Assembly (NCBI GenBank): GCA_963678705.1
Contig: OY783204.1
Location: 3,234,701-3,298,700 of the forward strand
Length of the DNA: 64,000 nt
Reading direction: 5' to 3'
Origin: Panorpa germanica
Lineage: Eukaryota > Arthropoda > Insecta > Mecoptera > Panorpidae
A program made the position numbers and the translations under genes. Positions 1 to 11,106 of this stretch are shown piece after piece; position 1 is the stretch's first letter, and each line of letters opens with the position of its first letter. The notes beneath the pieces were generated by a model. The model was not told the DNA's origin. It saw only the letters and a program-made list of their open reading frames with translations, and ran no database searches.

Positions 1-147
1 TCCGAGATTTGGATACCGCTAACAGATCGCAGATAAGCCAACCGCGTGCTTATAGATCTCCATAGGTCCAAACTCACACAACCAGAGAGTATTTAAGACA
101 TACAAGGGGATGATACAACACCTATCGCACTGAAAGGGCCAGTGGTG

Positions 148-1100
148 ATGCCGGAAGAAGCATTTAGGTCCAGCGACTGTGCAATATCATTTAAGTCGCA
201 ACGAGGCCTCAATCAACATAAAAAGAGTGCACATCCACAAGTAAGGAACACGCAGATTGGCAGGAGTAGTTCCTGTCCAAGGAAGTTCCAGAGGAAGTTC
301 AAACGTTGCTGGTAAACATGGAACGTCTTTCGAACGTTAAAAACATAAATACTGAATTGGCAAAACTTATTCCTACAAAATCTGCAAAGCAGATATCCGA
401 TAAAAGAAGGCTTCTTAAAGCCAAACAATTAACAGAAGCTGGGAATGAAACAAATGTAAGTATTAATCTCCATAATGTAACGAGTAGGGACATAGTTAAA
501 ATTTTTACGCCTCCGAAAGTTGGCCAGAGTAGACTTCAATGTCAAACTTCAACGCCTACAAGTAGGGTTGATCAACTCGTGGCATTTTTTACAAACATTG
601 TGTCTCAGAATATAACATCTTGCAACGTCTCACTAGATTATGCTCAATGCAGTACGCACGAGGTAATGCCGTAAGAAATAGAATAGGTGCAAACCATAGA
701 AGCCCTCTGGAAGAAATGGGAGCTACCACCCAATGCTTCCGAGAATATTTTAACATTAAATAAGCTGGTAAACGGTTTAGTGGAGAAGGGAGCCACGAGG
801 AACGAGTTGCAGGACTCGGTGGACAGTATTGCTCAGAAATTTCAGGAACTGTTGTTGCCTGAACAAGTTATCAAGGTTCGCAAAGATTCAACGTCCAGAA
901 GAAAACGGAAAGGACGCAGTAACCGATTTACAAGGCGGAGATCAATAAGAAAACATAAATATGTCTCACAGCAGAATATGTTCTATAAATGTCCAAAGAA
1001 ACTATCTGAAAACATCATAAATGGCGAAGAATCCAGCGAGGAGTTAGGAAAATTCCTCAAGTTGAAGTTAATATTGGTCAGGGCAAGAATGCATAGCTGA
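148..1100 (+). pseudogene. R2-like non-LTR retrotransposon N-terminus (copy A)
   Basis: Remains of the DNA-binding N-terminus of an R2-clade non-LTR retrotransposon protein. In order: a C2H2-type zinc-finger remnant (148-315, reading SQRGLNQHKKSAH, first cysteine of the pair replaced), a Myb-like helix segment (about 306-430, reading NINTELAKLIPTKSAKQISD then KRR), and a basic linker (687-1000, rich in RKR/RRR) followed by a YKCPKKLSENIING-like stretch of the kind found just before the reverse transcriptase. Zinc finger plus Myb before RT is the known R2 arrangement. Frameshifts and stops separate the parts (stop at 313, stop at 672), and no RT follows, so it is a dead fragment. A second copy lies at 9025-9977. 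R2-like C-terminal remains occur at 18960-19910. Confidence 0.65.
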
Positions 1101-1221
1101 TTTCCTAAAATGTGTGACAACTGTTTGAAATACAACGGACGTACATATCCAGTACCACTACAGAGTCAAGTAGTAAAATTCATGTTTGTAGAAAGAGTTA
1201 GGAAAATTCCTCAAGTTGAAG
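1041..1221 (+). repeat. 27-nt direct repeat, 154 nt apart
   Basis: The stretch GAGTTAGGAAAATTCCTCAA plus GTTGAAG occurs at 1041-1067 and 1195-1221. It marks the boundary between the R2-like linker and an unrelated open frame, and the same pair is present in copy B. It looks like a template-switch or short-duplication scar. Confidence 0.75.
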
Positions 1222-1616
1222 CTGAAGTGACAATATTGGGACGCTATAGCTCCTCGCCGGCCTTCCCTATAAAAAGTTTACCTCGCATTGCAGATACTCG
1301 CAAAGCTGCAACTAGTACTGCACGATCGACTAACGTTCGGCGTAAAATTTATGACGATTTTTCTAACGAAGAAAAGCAGGAGCAAATATCTGTTAGGAGT
1401 AGCTGGACAAAAAAAAGACTTCTTAGTTCTGACGACAGCTCCTCTGCAGATGATCAAACAGCTTCCGCTTCTCTATTAACGAAAGGTGCTAAAAAACCAC
1501 CAATCTTCAAGCGTACAATAAAAAGTAAATTGAGACTTGGTAACGATAAAAATCTAGATGAGGTTAAACAGGTGACCGTCAACAGAATTGCACAGTTTCT
1601 CAAAGACAACAATTAA
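1110..1616 (+). CDS. Unrecognised ORF, Ser/Lys-rich, 168 aa (copy A)
   Basis: Open frame of 168 codons that I do not recognise. The N-terminus has a CDNC pair; the middle is rich in Ser, Arg and Lys, with an acidic Ser cluster (SSDDSSSADD) around residue 110; the C-terminus (KLRLGNDKNLDEVKQVTVNR) looks helical. No signal peptide or membrane segment is visible. It follows the R2-like linker after a short direct repeat and ends on the ATG region of the next ORF (1616). In copy B one A fewer in an A-run near 10287 shifts the frame and truncates the product to 122 codons. It may be a transposon accessory protein or a captured host fragment; its function is unknown. Confidence 0.35.
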   Translation: MCDNCLKYNGRTYPVPLQSQVVKFMFVERVRKIPQVEAEVTILGRYSSSPAFPIKSLPRIADTRKAATSTARSTNVRRKIYDDFSNEEKQEQISVRSSWTKKRLLSSDDSSSADDQTASASLLTKGAKKPPIFKRTIKSKLRLGNDKNLDEVKQVTVNRIAQFLKDNN

Positions 1617-1840
1617 TGCCTATATTTCCCCCCGTTACAAATGGAGGTAAATCTCAAGAAGATAAAGAGAAAAAAGGTTTGAATCCAACACAGGTTGCCC
1701 AAAAAAAGAGACTTGCGATGGCAGCTCGATGCAGACAAAGAACTAATTCAGAAATACTGAAAGAAATTGAAGATTCTTTACTTAAACAAGTAAAAGCACT
1801 GAACAGTAAAATAAAACTGTTCTACCACCCATTGTGGTAG
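1616..1840 (+). CDS. Unrecognised small basic ORF, 74 aa (copy A)
   Basis: Short lysine-rich open frame whose second half looks alpha-helical or coiled-coil (EILKEIEDSLLKQVKALNSK). It starts directly at the end of the preceding ORF and is identical to 10492-10716. It could be the tail of the same ancestral protein after a frame change. The following 240 bases (1841-2080) are AT-rich with no recognised signal. Confidence 0.3.
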   Translation: MPIFPPVTNGGKSQEDKEKKGLNPTQVAQKKRLAMAARCRQRTNSEILKEIEDSLLKQVKALNSKIKLFYHPLW

Positions 1841-2080
1841 CATTTTCGGTTCATTTGTCGAAAAAAGTTTTGTGTTGTGACTTCTGTTTTTATTTCTGTC
1901 TCTTAAGTAAAAAAATTGTAGTATTTTCAAATATCTCTGATTTATTTGATACAAATAATATAAGAGAATAATTGGACGAAAACTAACAGTAGTAGCACCT
2001 TATATGGTCAAAAAGCATTGTAAAATAATTGTTTTGATATCTCTAATGGAAAATGATAGTTGTACTTGTCAGTTATGTCC

Positions 2081-2230
2081 CCTTATGAGCCATTGCATTC
2101 ATTGCTTCTTAGCGAAACACCCAAATCACGACATTTTCTAGCAAACACTCAAAAATACAAAGGTTGTTTCCAAATGACCTCATTTGGGGTAGACATTATC
2201 GAAGAACGAGGATTTAATCCGACATTCAAG
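2081..2230 (+). pseudogene. Outer Helitron Rep/Hel exon 1, 3' end (copy A)
   Basis: About 50 codons matching the end of Helitron Rep/helicase exon 1, with the hallmark FQMTSFGVDIIEERGF ending in NPTFK and then a GT donor at 2231. The same splice position follows MPTFK in the intact Helitron (43793) and MPTCK in the inner Helitron (12160). Upstream exon sequence is missing. The bases after 2230 read as the start of this element's intron 1, into which a second Helitron inserted at about 2321. Confidence 0.7.
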
Positions 2231-2320
2231 GTATTTATTTTTGTACTTACATACAATACAGTAGAAGAATAACATACAATACTTATTACTAAGTATTATG
2301 TATGCTAATTCTAAAAAATG

Positions 2321-5230
2321 TACTATATAAAAATAAGTCGGGTTTTCCTTCCTGACACTATAACTCCAGAACGCACGAACCGATTTTGCATTTGATGGAA
2401 AGGTCTCGGGCTCCGTGAGGTTTATAGCAAAGAAAATTCAGGAAAAATTTCAACAGAAAAGCGGGAAAATCTTTTTTCACATACAGCGCCATCTCTAATA
2501 CATAGCATGTACTACAAACCAATATTTTAAGTAGATGGCGCCGGTGCGTGATACATTGTTTGACAGCTACTCATTGTTCTCTGCTCAGTTAATTTTATGT
2601 GACAAACCGGTATTGTGTTCACTGTGAAATTGTGAAAAAAAAGTTTAAAAAATAAGTTATTCGTTTCCTAACATTTCAATTGGAAACCATCAAATCAATC
2701 ACGTGTATTGTGCAAATTTTTATTCAATTTCAACAGCAGGCATTTGTCTTTAAGGTGGTAAGTTGAACTGTGTAAATTATGTGGATCGTGCATTTCAGGT
2801 TACATTCACCACTCTGTCCATAGTCCAAAATGCCTAGAGGACGACTACACCATCACACGATCAGAAGTTACACCGTATTCTTCAACAAATGATTGTTTGC
2901 AATTACAGATACAAGGACAAACATATCATTTGCATGGTTCAATGGTGCCAACACCAGATGAACCGCATCAATTTCTGCAAATATATTTCATTTCGTCGAT
3001 GGTGGATCAGCTGAATGTGCGGTGCAATATACAGGGAACACAACAGTTAAAGAGACGAATTATTGAACAGTTGCAAGCATTTTTTCACGCTAATAATGCT
3101 GTGGTTAATATGTTCAAAACAGCATTGGAACGAATGCCATCGGATACGCACAAATTTGTCATAAGAGCGGATTGTACCCCAACAGGTGAACATGTGCGAA
3201 GATTCAATGCACCCACCGTTAATGATGTTGCTGCAATTATTGTTGGCGATCCAACTAAATCGCGAGACATTGTCGTTCAGCGAAGAAGCAATATCATGCA
3301 TCGTGTAAACGAGACACATCGTTTGTACGATGCGTTACAATATCCAATCATTTATTGGCAAGGGCAAGACGGATACAACATCACGTTGAAGATGGTCGAT
3401 CCAATTACTGGTACAATATTCACACACTAATTATTGCTATTATTGCTATTATTGGTTTCTATTAACAATTCATTTAATTTTGCATTTTCAGGCGTATCAA
3501 CGAATAAAAATCTAAGCGCAATGAATTACTATGCGTATCGTATGATGATTCGTACACATGAGGAGAATGTCATTCTGAAGTGCCGTCGGCTATTCCAGCA
3601 ATTCGCTGTCGACATGTATGTCAAAGTCGAGACCGAACGTTTAGCGTTCATCCGATTCAATCAGGCAAAGCTACGATCTGAGGGCTATATACACTTGCGT
3701 GATTCTATTCATTCAGATGGTGATGTTCAGAATATTGGACGTCTGACGATTCTCTTATCATCTTATATCGGAAGCCCACGACACATGCACGAATACGCTC
3801 AAGACGCTATGACGTACGTGCGAAATTATGGAACTCCGGATTTATTTATTACGTTCACATGCAATCCGAAGTGGACGGAAATTGAACGTGAGTTGAAACC
3901 GGGCCAAAAACCGCAAGATCGCCATGACATAATCGCCAGAGTATTTCAGCAAAAACTCAAGGTTATGATGGATGTGCTTACTAAGTATCGAGATTTTGGT
4001 GACACACGTTGTTATATGTATTCGGTGGAATGGCAGAAGCGTGGACTACCGCATGCTCATATCCTAATTTGGTTGCTGAACAAATTACATTCAAATGAAG
4101 TAAACATCATATCAGTTGAAATTCCTGATCCAGTCACTGATCCCCATCTACACGACATTGTGACGACACAGATGGTGCATGGACCATGCGGTGCATTAAA
4201 TCCATTATCGCCTTGCATGGCTGATGGAAAGTGCACAAAACGATATCCGCGACCGTTAGTTGCTGAAACAGTCACAGGGAACGATGGATATCCAGTTTAT
4301 CGTCGGCGTTCAAAAGAAGATAATGGTCGAACTATCAAAGTTAAAGTTAAAAATCAAGAGATTGAGATCGGAAATGAATTCATTGTACCATATTGCCCGC
4401 TGCTATCACGAATTTTCGAAACACATGCAAACGTTGAGAGTTGTCATTCGGCCAAATCAATCAAATATTTGTGCAAGTACGTCACAAAAGGCAGCGACAT
4501 GGCTGTGTTTGGTATTGCGTCGGAAAATGCGAATGACGAAATCAGCAACTTCCAAATGGGCAGATACGTCAGTACTAATGAAGCACTGTGGCGATTATTG
4601 TCATTTCAAATTCATGAAAGATATCCCACAGTTGTACATTTAGCAGTGCATTTGGAAAATGGTCAAAGACTTACTTCACTGAGGTTAATGCGGCACAACG
4701 AGCTGAGAGACCACCATCGACAACATTGACTAGCTTCTTTGCAATGTGTGAAGCAGATCCATTCGCAGCGACGATGATGTACGTTGAAATGCCCAAGTAT
4801 TACACTTGGAATCAATCAACAAAGAAATTCCAACGTCGCAAACAAGGAACCCCAGTTCCAGATTGACAACAGGTGTTTTCCACTGATGCACTAGGTCGCA
4901 TGTATACTGTTCATCCTAGAAATGATGAATGTTTTTATTTGCGACTGCTGTTGGTAAATGTACGTCGACCAAAATCATTTGCGCATTTGAAAACTGTGAA
5001 TGGCCACCAATGCCAAACATATCGAGAAGCATGTCAACTATTGGGTTTGCTGGAGAACAATTCTCATTGGGATTTAACACTTGCGGATTCAGTTGTTTTA
5101 TCAAATGCGTACCAAATACGAACGCTGTTCGCAATTATCATCACCACATGTTTTCCTTCACAACCAATTCAGTTATGGAACAAATACAAAGACGACATAT
5201 GTGAAGATCAACCAAGAATTAAATCGAGAG
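2321..5230 (+). mobile_element. Inner Helitron, truncated copy A
   Basis: Begins with an ACTATATAAAAATAAGTCGG-type 5' end like many insect Helitrons and runs to 5230, where it breaks into BEL/Pao sequence. Compared with copy B it lacks 522 bp between 2845 and 2846 (11722-12243 in B) and everything after 14628 of B. The element sits in intron 1 of another Helitron. Start accurate to a few bases. Confidence 0.8.
2830..5230 (+). pseudogene. Helitron Rep/helicase pseudogene (copy A)
   Basis: Remnant of a Helitron Rep-helicase. Start ATG at 2830, then the 522-bp deletion removes nearly all of exon 1. Exon 2 is 2909-3410 (IQGQTYHLHGSMVPTPDEPH onward) and exon 3 starts at 3492 after a TTTTCAG acceptor; phases agree (exon 2 ends in phase 1). 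The Rep nuclease region is readable: CNPKWTEIE, the HUH motif in LPHAHIL (about 4050), and the paired tyrosines in YLCKYVTKG (about 4470). A frameshift after GQR (about 4668) and an in-frame stop at 4864 break it. The helicase half is gone. Both frame lesions are shared with copy B, so the source was already dead before the unit was duplicated. Confidence 0.85.
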
Positions 5231-5247
5231 CATTTAGGTCCAGCGAC
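5229..5247 (+). other. Junction with 19-nt patch copied from R2-like zinc finger
   Basis: The 19 nt AGCATTTAGGTCCAGCGAC are identical to 159-177 (and 9036-9054) in the R2-like zinc-finger segment. They lie exactly where copy A leaves Helitron sequence (copy B continues AGCTGCAATAC) and enters BEL/Pao pol. This looks like a templated insertion or a multi-step recombination seam. Confidence 0.8.
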
Positions 5248-6359
5248 AAAAACGGCAAAACAATTGTCGCTCGCGCGCTTCTGGTAGTCAAACAAGCTTC
5301 ATTACCAAAGGTTTATTACGAAAATTAAACGTTCCTACTACTAATTCGGATGTAGTAATAACAGGAATTGGTAACTCCGAAACTAAAATCAGCAAGCAAG
5401 CAAAAATCAATTTACATTCATCAACCAACAATTACAAAACATTTGTAAATTGTCTGCTTATAAACAAAATAACCGACAAAATTCCACACATCACATTGGA
5501 CATTGTCAATTTATCAATACCGCATAGCATAAAACTAGCAGATCCTAGTTTTAACAAACCACAATCTGTGGATTTATTGTTAGGAGCTGATATATTTCGG
5601 AACCTATTACGCGTCGGCAAAACAAAATTATACAGTAATCGATTACATTTACAAAACACTTCGTTAGGTTGGATAGTAACCAAATATAAATCTATTACTA
5701 ACAACAATCATGCGCATTGCTATCACACATCCTTACAAACTCAAATTTCCAAGTTTTGGGAAATCGAGTCTGTTAAGGAATGTAGCACTTTAACTATAGA
5801 AGAACAAGCATGCCAAGATCATTACAACAAAACTACTACTCGCGACTCAGATGGTAGATTCGTAGTCACATTACCATTAAAATTGCCCGCATCAGCTTTA
5901 AGGGATTCTAAAACCGCAGCTACCAAACGATTTCTTTCATTGGAAAGAAAATTTGATAAAAATAAACAATATAAATCTCTGTATTCTGCATTCATTCATG
6001 AATATATACGATTAGGTCACATGACTGTTAACCCTATTCAGAATTCATCTGAACCATATTTTTTTCCGCATCACGGTATACTAAAACCAAGCAGCACTAC
6101 GAGTAAATTGAGAGTAGTTTTCGATGGCTCCATGTCAAGTACGACAAACACTTCGCTTAATTCGTTACAAGCAAATGGGCCAACCATTCAAAACGATTTA
6201 TTCACCATTTTAACTAGATTTCGTCATTACGAATATGTGGTCGTGGCAGATATAGCAATGATGTACCGACCAGTACTGGTGCACCCCTCCCAAAGAAACC
6301 TTCAACAGATTCTTTGGAGAGATAATCCAGACGACAAGTTACTAGCTACACTGGGATGA
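5248..6359 (+). pseudogene. BEL/Pao pol: protease and RT N-terminal part
   Basis: Reading frame 3 carries the BEL-type aspartic protease region (DUF1758-like: GSQTSFITKGLLRKL, later LLLGADIFRNLL around 5580) and continues through the linker into the RT start (LRVVFDGSMSS about 6110, then ADIAMMYRPVLVHP about 6245). The catalytic DSG of the protease is disrupted at 5278-5285: the frame changes there, as expected from a loss of about 7 nt, removing the Asp. The RT palm ends shortly after its first catalytic Asp at ILWRDNPDD; the part holding the YxDD box is deleted. The product cannot work as a protease or RT. Confidence 0.85.
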
Positions 6360-7302
6360 TGAAATTCCAGAACATTTAGTAAAAACATGGACTTCTTTAA
6401 TAAAGCAATTACCAAGCTTAAACAACGTATCCATACCACGAAAATCATTGATCAAAAATTTCAAAACAATTGAAATTCATGGTTTTTGTGACGCGTCAGA
6501 ACGTGCATATGGTGCTTGTATTTATTTTAAAAGTACCAACCACAATAATATATCCTAAACGACTTTATTACACTCAAAGTCAAAGGTATCACCTTTGAAA
6601 ACATTAACCATTCCGTGTTTAGAATTATGCGCAGCATTGTTGCTGTCAAGAATGGCAAAGAAATTGTTGTCAATAATTTCTTTACCGATAAATAATATAA
6701 TTCTTTGGTCTGATTCAGTCATTGTACTATCATGGCTCAAATGCATACCCAATACATTGAAAACATTTGTAGCTAACCGCGTTTCTGAAATCCAAACAAA
6801 CATGAATTCTATTTCACAATGGCGTCACATTCGTTCAGAATATAACCCAGCAGATTTGATTTCACGAGGTATTCTTGCAAGTAATATAGTTGATTATGAT
6901 TTCTGGTGGCAAGGTCCAGATTGGCTATCTCAATCAGAGAGCGCATGGCCTGAAAGCAATTGCACTGTAAATTTTTTACCTGAAACTAAATCAATTATAT
7001 TGGCGAATTTTTCCACCGTGAAATCAAATTCTATATTCGACAAATTTTCAAATTTAAGAACGCTTAATAGAGTCACCGCATACTGTTTACGTTTCATTCA
7101 CAATTCCAGAAACAAGCAAAATAGAACTAATGGCATTTTATCAGTCACCGAATTGCAAGCTTCTATGCAATCACTCATCAAAGTAGCACAAAGGGAATAT
7201 TTCGCGTCTGAATTTAAAGCTCTAAAGCGTAACGCGCCTTTAGAAGCCAAAAGCTCATTACTCTGTCTGAATCCATTTCTCGACGATAATGGTTGGAATT
7301 GA
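6357..7302 (+). pseudogene. BEL/Pao pol: RNase H-like and connection region
   Basis: Resumes in the region after the RT palm (DDEIPEHLVKTW, then GFCDASERAYGACIYF at about 6483), the BEL RNase H-like start. After a frame change near 6558 it continues in ORF 6595-7302 with TIPCLELCAALLLSRM, LWSDSVIVLSWL and RSEYNPADLISRG, all hallmarks of BEL/Pao. The frame ends at 7302. The zinc-binding start of the integrase expected next appears to be missing, implying another deletion near 7285. Confidence 0.8.
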
Positions 7303-8194
7303 TTATGCTGGCCCTATTATGGTCCGAAATAAATATGGCAGAGGTAGTAGGTTAATTAAATCCTACATTTGTTTATTTATCTGTTTTGCAACAAAGGCTA
7401 TACATTTGGAGTTGGTCACTGAACTTACAACTCAGTGTTTTTTAACTGCTTTGAACAGATTCATATCGCGTAGAGGCAAACCCACCACTATTTATTCTGA
7501 CAATGGAACGAACTTTGTGGGAGCTAGCCGGACCTTAGGTAAATTCTTAGCTGATGATGATAATGCAAAAGCGATACAAACTGTAGCTTCCGATTTAACT
7601 ATTACATGGAAGTTTATTCCACCATATTCACCCAGTTGGGGTGGTTTATGGGAAAGCAACATTAAGTCAACCAAATCGCATCTCAAGCGTGTCATACAAA
7701 ACAATCATTTTACATTTGAAGACACTTATACACTGTTAACTCAAATAGAGGCAATACTTAACTCTCGCCCTCTTTATCCCGCTTCCAATGATCCCAATGA
7801 CCTTATTCCCATCACACCTGGACACCTCTTAATAGGACGGCAACTCACTAGCATCGCCCCTGCAGAAGACGCCCCAATCAAGTTAAGCCAAATGCAGCGC
7901 TTCTCACAGCTTCAAGACTGTATTCAAAGTTTTTGGAAACGATGGTCAAGCGACTACCTAGGACACTGCAATCAGCTCGCTAAATGCAAAACGTCAAAGG
8001 GTGTTGTACCGCAACAAGGAGCTTTGGTCTTAATCAAAGAGTCAAATCTTCCTCCACCGCAATGGATGTTGGGTAGGGTAGTCAAACTAAGTGTTAGTGA
8101 TGATTTAACGGCTCGAGCAGCCACTATCAAGACAGCTAAGGGAGAAATAAAGCGTCTAGTGCGACATCTCGCTCCGCTACCCATAGAACATTAG
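7289..8194 (+). pseudogene. BEL/Pao integrase core and C-terminus
   Basis: Open frame of 301 codons with a retroviral-type integrase core. The three acidic residues of the DDE triad are visible: Asp in GIDYAGP, Asp in YSDNGTNFVG, Glu in GGLWESNIK. It is followed by the BEL C-terminal region (PPPQWMLGRVVKL, KRLVRHLAPLP). The block is uninterrupted but lacks its own HHCC domain and is cut off from the rest of pol by deletions upstream, so it is a fragment. It lies 44 bases upstream of the LTR. Confidence 0.85.
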
Positions 8195-8238
8195 TTGAAA
8201 ACCAAGATGACTCTTTCAATTTTCAACGCGCGGGAGTA

Positions 8239-8812
8239 TGGTAATGAACGCATTCACCATCTATATTTCAATATAGATATTTTGCCTTCATTAATGTATT
8301 TCATTTAGAATCTAATTTTTATATTTTAGTTTTTATGTTCTTTAAGCATTCTATTGTTTAATTATTTCATATTTTTTATCTTTTTTGCTTTGTTATTGAA
8401 TAAACTAACAAATTCATTATCTTTGGTACACTGGCATTGTGTATCAGAGCATACTAGCCTGGTTCCAAGGTTAACCAGCTGTCTTGGCAAACGCCTTTTG
8501 TATCGATGTACTGGTCTGACACTATTAAAATATTCATTATTAACTCAAACGTTCAACAGTAAACATATCTAAACATCCTTAAATATAATTAACATTAAAT
8601 CAGAATATAATAAAATTAATATTATAAAGATATTTTTTAATAGTGAATTACATCAGCGTAGCATCGATACGAATAGCGATTCATTTAAATATCAATCATT
8701 GTAATTCGTCAAGTGTATTTGTATAATAAATGTTTTCTGTAAAATAATAGTGTTTCGCTGCTTTTCTGACTTTAAAGTAAAATAAAAAATTGTTATTAAG
8801 TAATTAATAACA
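8239..8812 (+). repeat. BEL/Pao LTR (3' LTR)
   Basis: Starts TGGTAATGAACGCATTCACC after the purine stretch GCGCGGGAG and ends TAATTAATAACA, about 574 bp, with TG/CA-type ends. It contains AATAAA-type signals. Only one copy is present in the window, so the ends are inferred. Bases 8813-8877 are spacer, or part of the repeat unit that lies left of the window start. Confidence 0.6.
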
Positions 8813-9024
8813 AAAAGGTCCTTCGACGTGTTTTGGCGCAATCTACGCTATCAAAGGAATTGGATGCAATCGAGCAATCCGAGATTTGGATACCGCTAAC
8901 AGATCGCAGATAAGCCAACCGCGTGCTTATAGATCTCCATAGGTCCAAACTCACACAACCAGAGAGTATTTAAGACATACAAGGGGATGATACAACACCT
9001 ATCGCACTGAAAGGGCCAGTGGTG

Positions 9025-9977
9025 ATGCCGGAAGAAGCATTTAGGTCCAGCGACTGTGCAATATCATTTAAGTCGCAACGAGGCCTCAATCAACATAAAA
9101 AGAGTGCACATCCACAAGTAAGGAACACGCAGATTGGCAGGAGTAGTTCCTGTCCAAGGAAGTTCCAGAGGAAGTTCAAACGTTGCTGGTAAACATGGAA
9201 CGTCTTTCGAACGTTAAAAACATAAATACTGAATTGGCAAAACTTATTCCTACAAAATCTGCAAAGCAGATATCCGATAAAAGAAGGCTTCTTAAAGCCA
9301 AACAATTAACAGAAGCTGGGAATGAAACAAATGTAAGTATTAATCTCCATAATGTAACGAGTAGGGACATAGTTAAAATTTTTACGCCTCCGAAAGTTGG
9401 CCAGAGTAGACTTCAATGTCAAACTTCAACGCCTACAAGTAGGGTTGATCAACTCGTGGCATTTTTTACAAACATTGTGTCTCAGAATATAACATCTTGC
9501 AACGTCTCACTAGATTATGCTCAATGCAGTACGCACGAGGTAATGCCGTAAGAAATAGAATAGGTGCAAACCATAGAAGCCCTCTGGAAGAAATGGGAGC
9601 TACCACCCAATGCTTCCGAGAATATTTTAACATTAAATAAGCTGGTAAACGGTTTAGTGGAGAAGGGAGCCACGAGGAACGAGTTGCAGGACTCGGTGGA
9701 CAGTATTGCTCAGAAATTTCAGGAACTGTTGTTGCCTGAACAAGTTATCAAGGTTCGCAAAGATTCAACGTCCAGAAGAAAACGGAAAGGACGCAGTAAC
9801 CGATTTACAAGGCGGAGATCAATAAGAAAACATAAATATGTCTCACAGCAGAATATGTTCTATAAATGTCCAAAGAAACTATCTGAAAACATCATAAATG
9901 GCGAAGAATCCAGCGAGGAGTTAGGAAAATTCCTCAAGTTGAAGTTAATATTGGTCAGGGCAAGAATGCATAGCTGA
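9025..9977 (+). pseudogene. R2-like non-LTR retrotransposon N-terminus (copy B)
   Basis: Same broken zinc-finger, Myb-like and basic-linker segments as at 148-1100, with the same frame breaks at the same places. The shared lesions show the fragment was already dead when the unit was duplicated. Confidence 0.65.
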
Positions 9978-9986
9978 TTTCCTAAA

Positions 9987-10716
9987 ATGTGTGACAACTG
10001 TTTGAAATACAACGGACGTACATATCCAGTACCACTACAGAGTCAAGTAGTAAAATTCATGTTTGTAGAAAGAGTTAGGAAAATTCCTCAAGTTGAAGCT
10101 GAAGTGACAATATTGGGACGCTATAGCTCCTCGCCGGCCTTCCCTATAAAAAGTTTACCTCGCATTGCAGATACTCGCAAAGCTGCAACTAGTACTGCAC
10201 GATCGACTAACGTTCGGCGTAAAATTTATGACGATTTTTCTAACGAAGAAAAGCAGGAGCAAATATCTGTTAGGAGTAGCTGGACAAAAAAAGACTTCTT
10301 AGTTCTGACGACAGCTCCTCTGCAGATGATCAAACAGCTTCCGCTTCTCTATTAACGAAAGGTGCTAAAAAACCACCAATCTTCAAGCGTACAATAAAAA
10401 GTAAATTGAGACTTGGTAACGATAAAAATCTAGATGAGGTTAAACAGGTGACCGTCAACAGAATTGCACAGTTTCTCAAAGACAACAATTAATGCCTATA
10501 TTTCCCCCCGTTACAAATGGAGGTAAATCTCAAGAAGATAAAGAGAAAAAAGGTTTGAATCCAACACAGGTTGCCCAAAAAAAGAGACTTGCGATGGCAG
10601 CTCGATGCAGACAAAGAACTAATTCAGAAATACTGAAAGAAATTGAAGATTCTTTACTTAAACAAGTAAAAGCACTGAACAGTAAAATAAAACTGTTCTA
10701 CCACCCATTGTGGTAG
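9987..10716 (+). pseudogene. Unrecognised ORF pair, frameshifted (copy B)
   Basis: Counterpart of 1110-1840. An A-run at about 10287 is one base shorter than in copy A, so the first frame ends at 10355 (122 codons) instead of continuing to about 10491. The small basic ORF at 10492-10716 is unchanged. Which run length is ancestral cannot be told from the window. Confidence 0.45.
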
Positions 10717-10956
10717 CATTTTCGGTTCATTTGTCGAAAAAAGTTTTGTGTTGTGACTTCTGTTTTTATTTCTGTCTCTTAAGTAAAAAAATTGTAGTAT
10801 TTTCAAATATCTCTGATTTATTTGATACAAATAATATAAGAGAATAATTGGACGAAAACTAACAGTAGTAGCACCTTATATGGTCAAAAAGCATTGTAAA
10901 ATAATTGTTTTGATATCTCTAATGGAAAATGATAGTTGTACTTGTCAGTTATGTCC

Positions 10957-11106
10957 CCTTATGAGCCATTGCATTCATTGCTTCTTAGCGAAACACCCAA
11001 ATCACGACATTTTCTAGCAAACACTCAAAAATACAAAGGTTGTTTCCAAATGACCTCATTTGGGGTAGACATTATCGAAGAACGAGGATTTAATCCGACA
11101 TTCAAG
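10957..11106 (+). pseudogene. Outer Helitron Rep/Hel exon 1, 3' end (copy B)
   Basis: Same as 2081-2230, ending NPTFK with donor GT at 11107. Its continuation, exon 2, is found 5.2 kb downstream at 16332, past the inner Helitron. Confidence 0.7.

Larger units (their letters stand above)
1..2845 (+). repeat. Tandem composite unit, copy A, first segment
   Basis: This segment recurs at 8878-11721, offset 8877 and then 8876 after a one-base A-run difference near 1410/10287. I saw only a few differences by eye, including T2321 against G11197. It carries the R2-like 5' ORF, two unrecognised ORFs, an outer-Helitron exon end and the start of an inner Helitron. The window opens inside the unit, so its left edge is unknown. 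Near-identity means a recent duplication or an assembly error. Confidence 0.9.
5231..8812 (+). mobile_element. BEL/Pao LTR retrotransposon, 3' half
   Basis: Degraded BEL/Pao element: protease, RT start, RNase H-like region, integrase and one LTR at the right end. The 5' LTR, primer site and gag are absent because the left side was joined to a Helitron at 5230. Three blocks of pol are visible, separated by deletions near 6356 and near 7290. It is present only in copy A, so it was joined after, or together with, the unit duplication. Confidence 0.85.
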
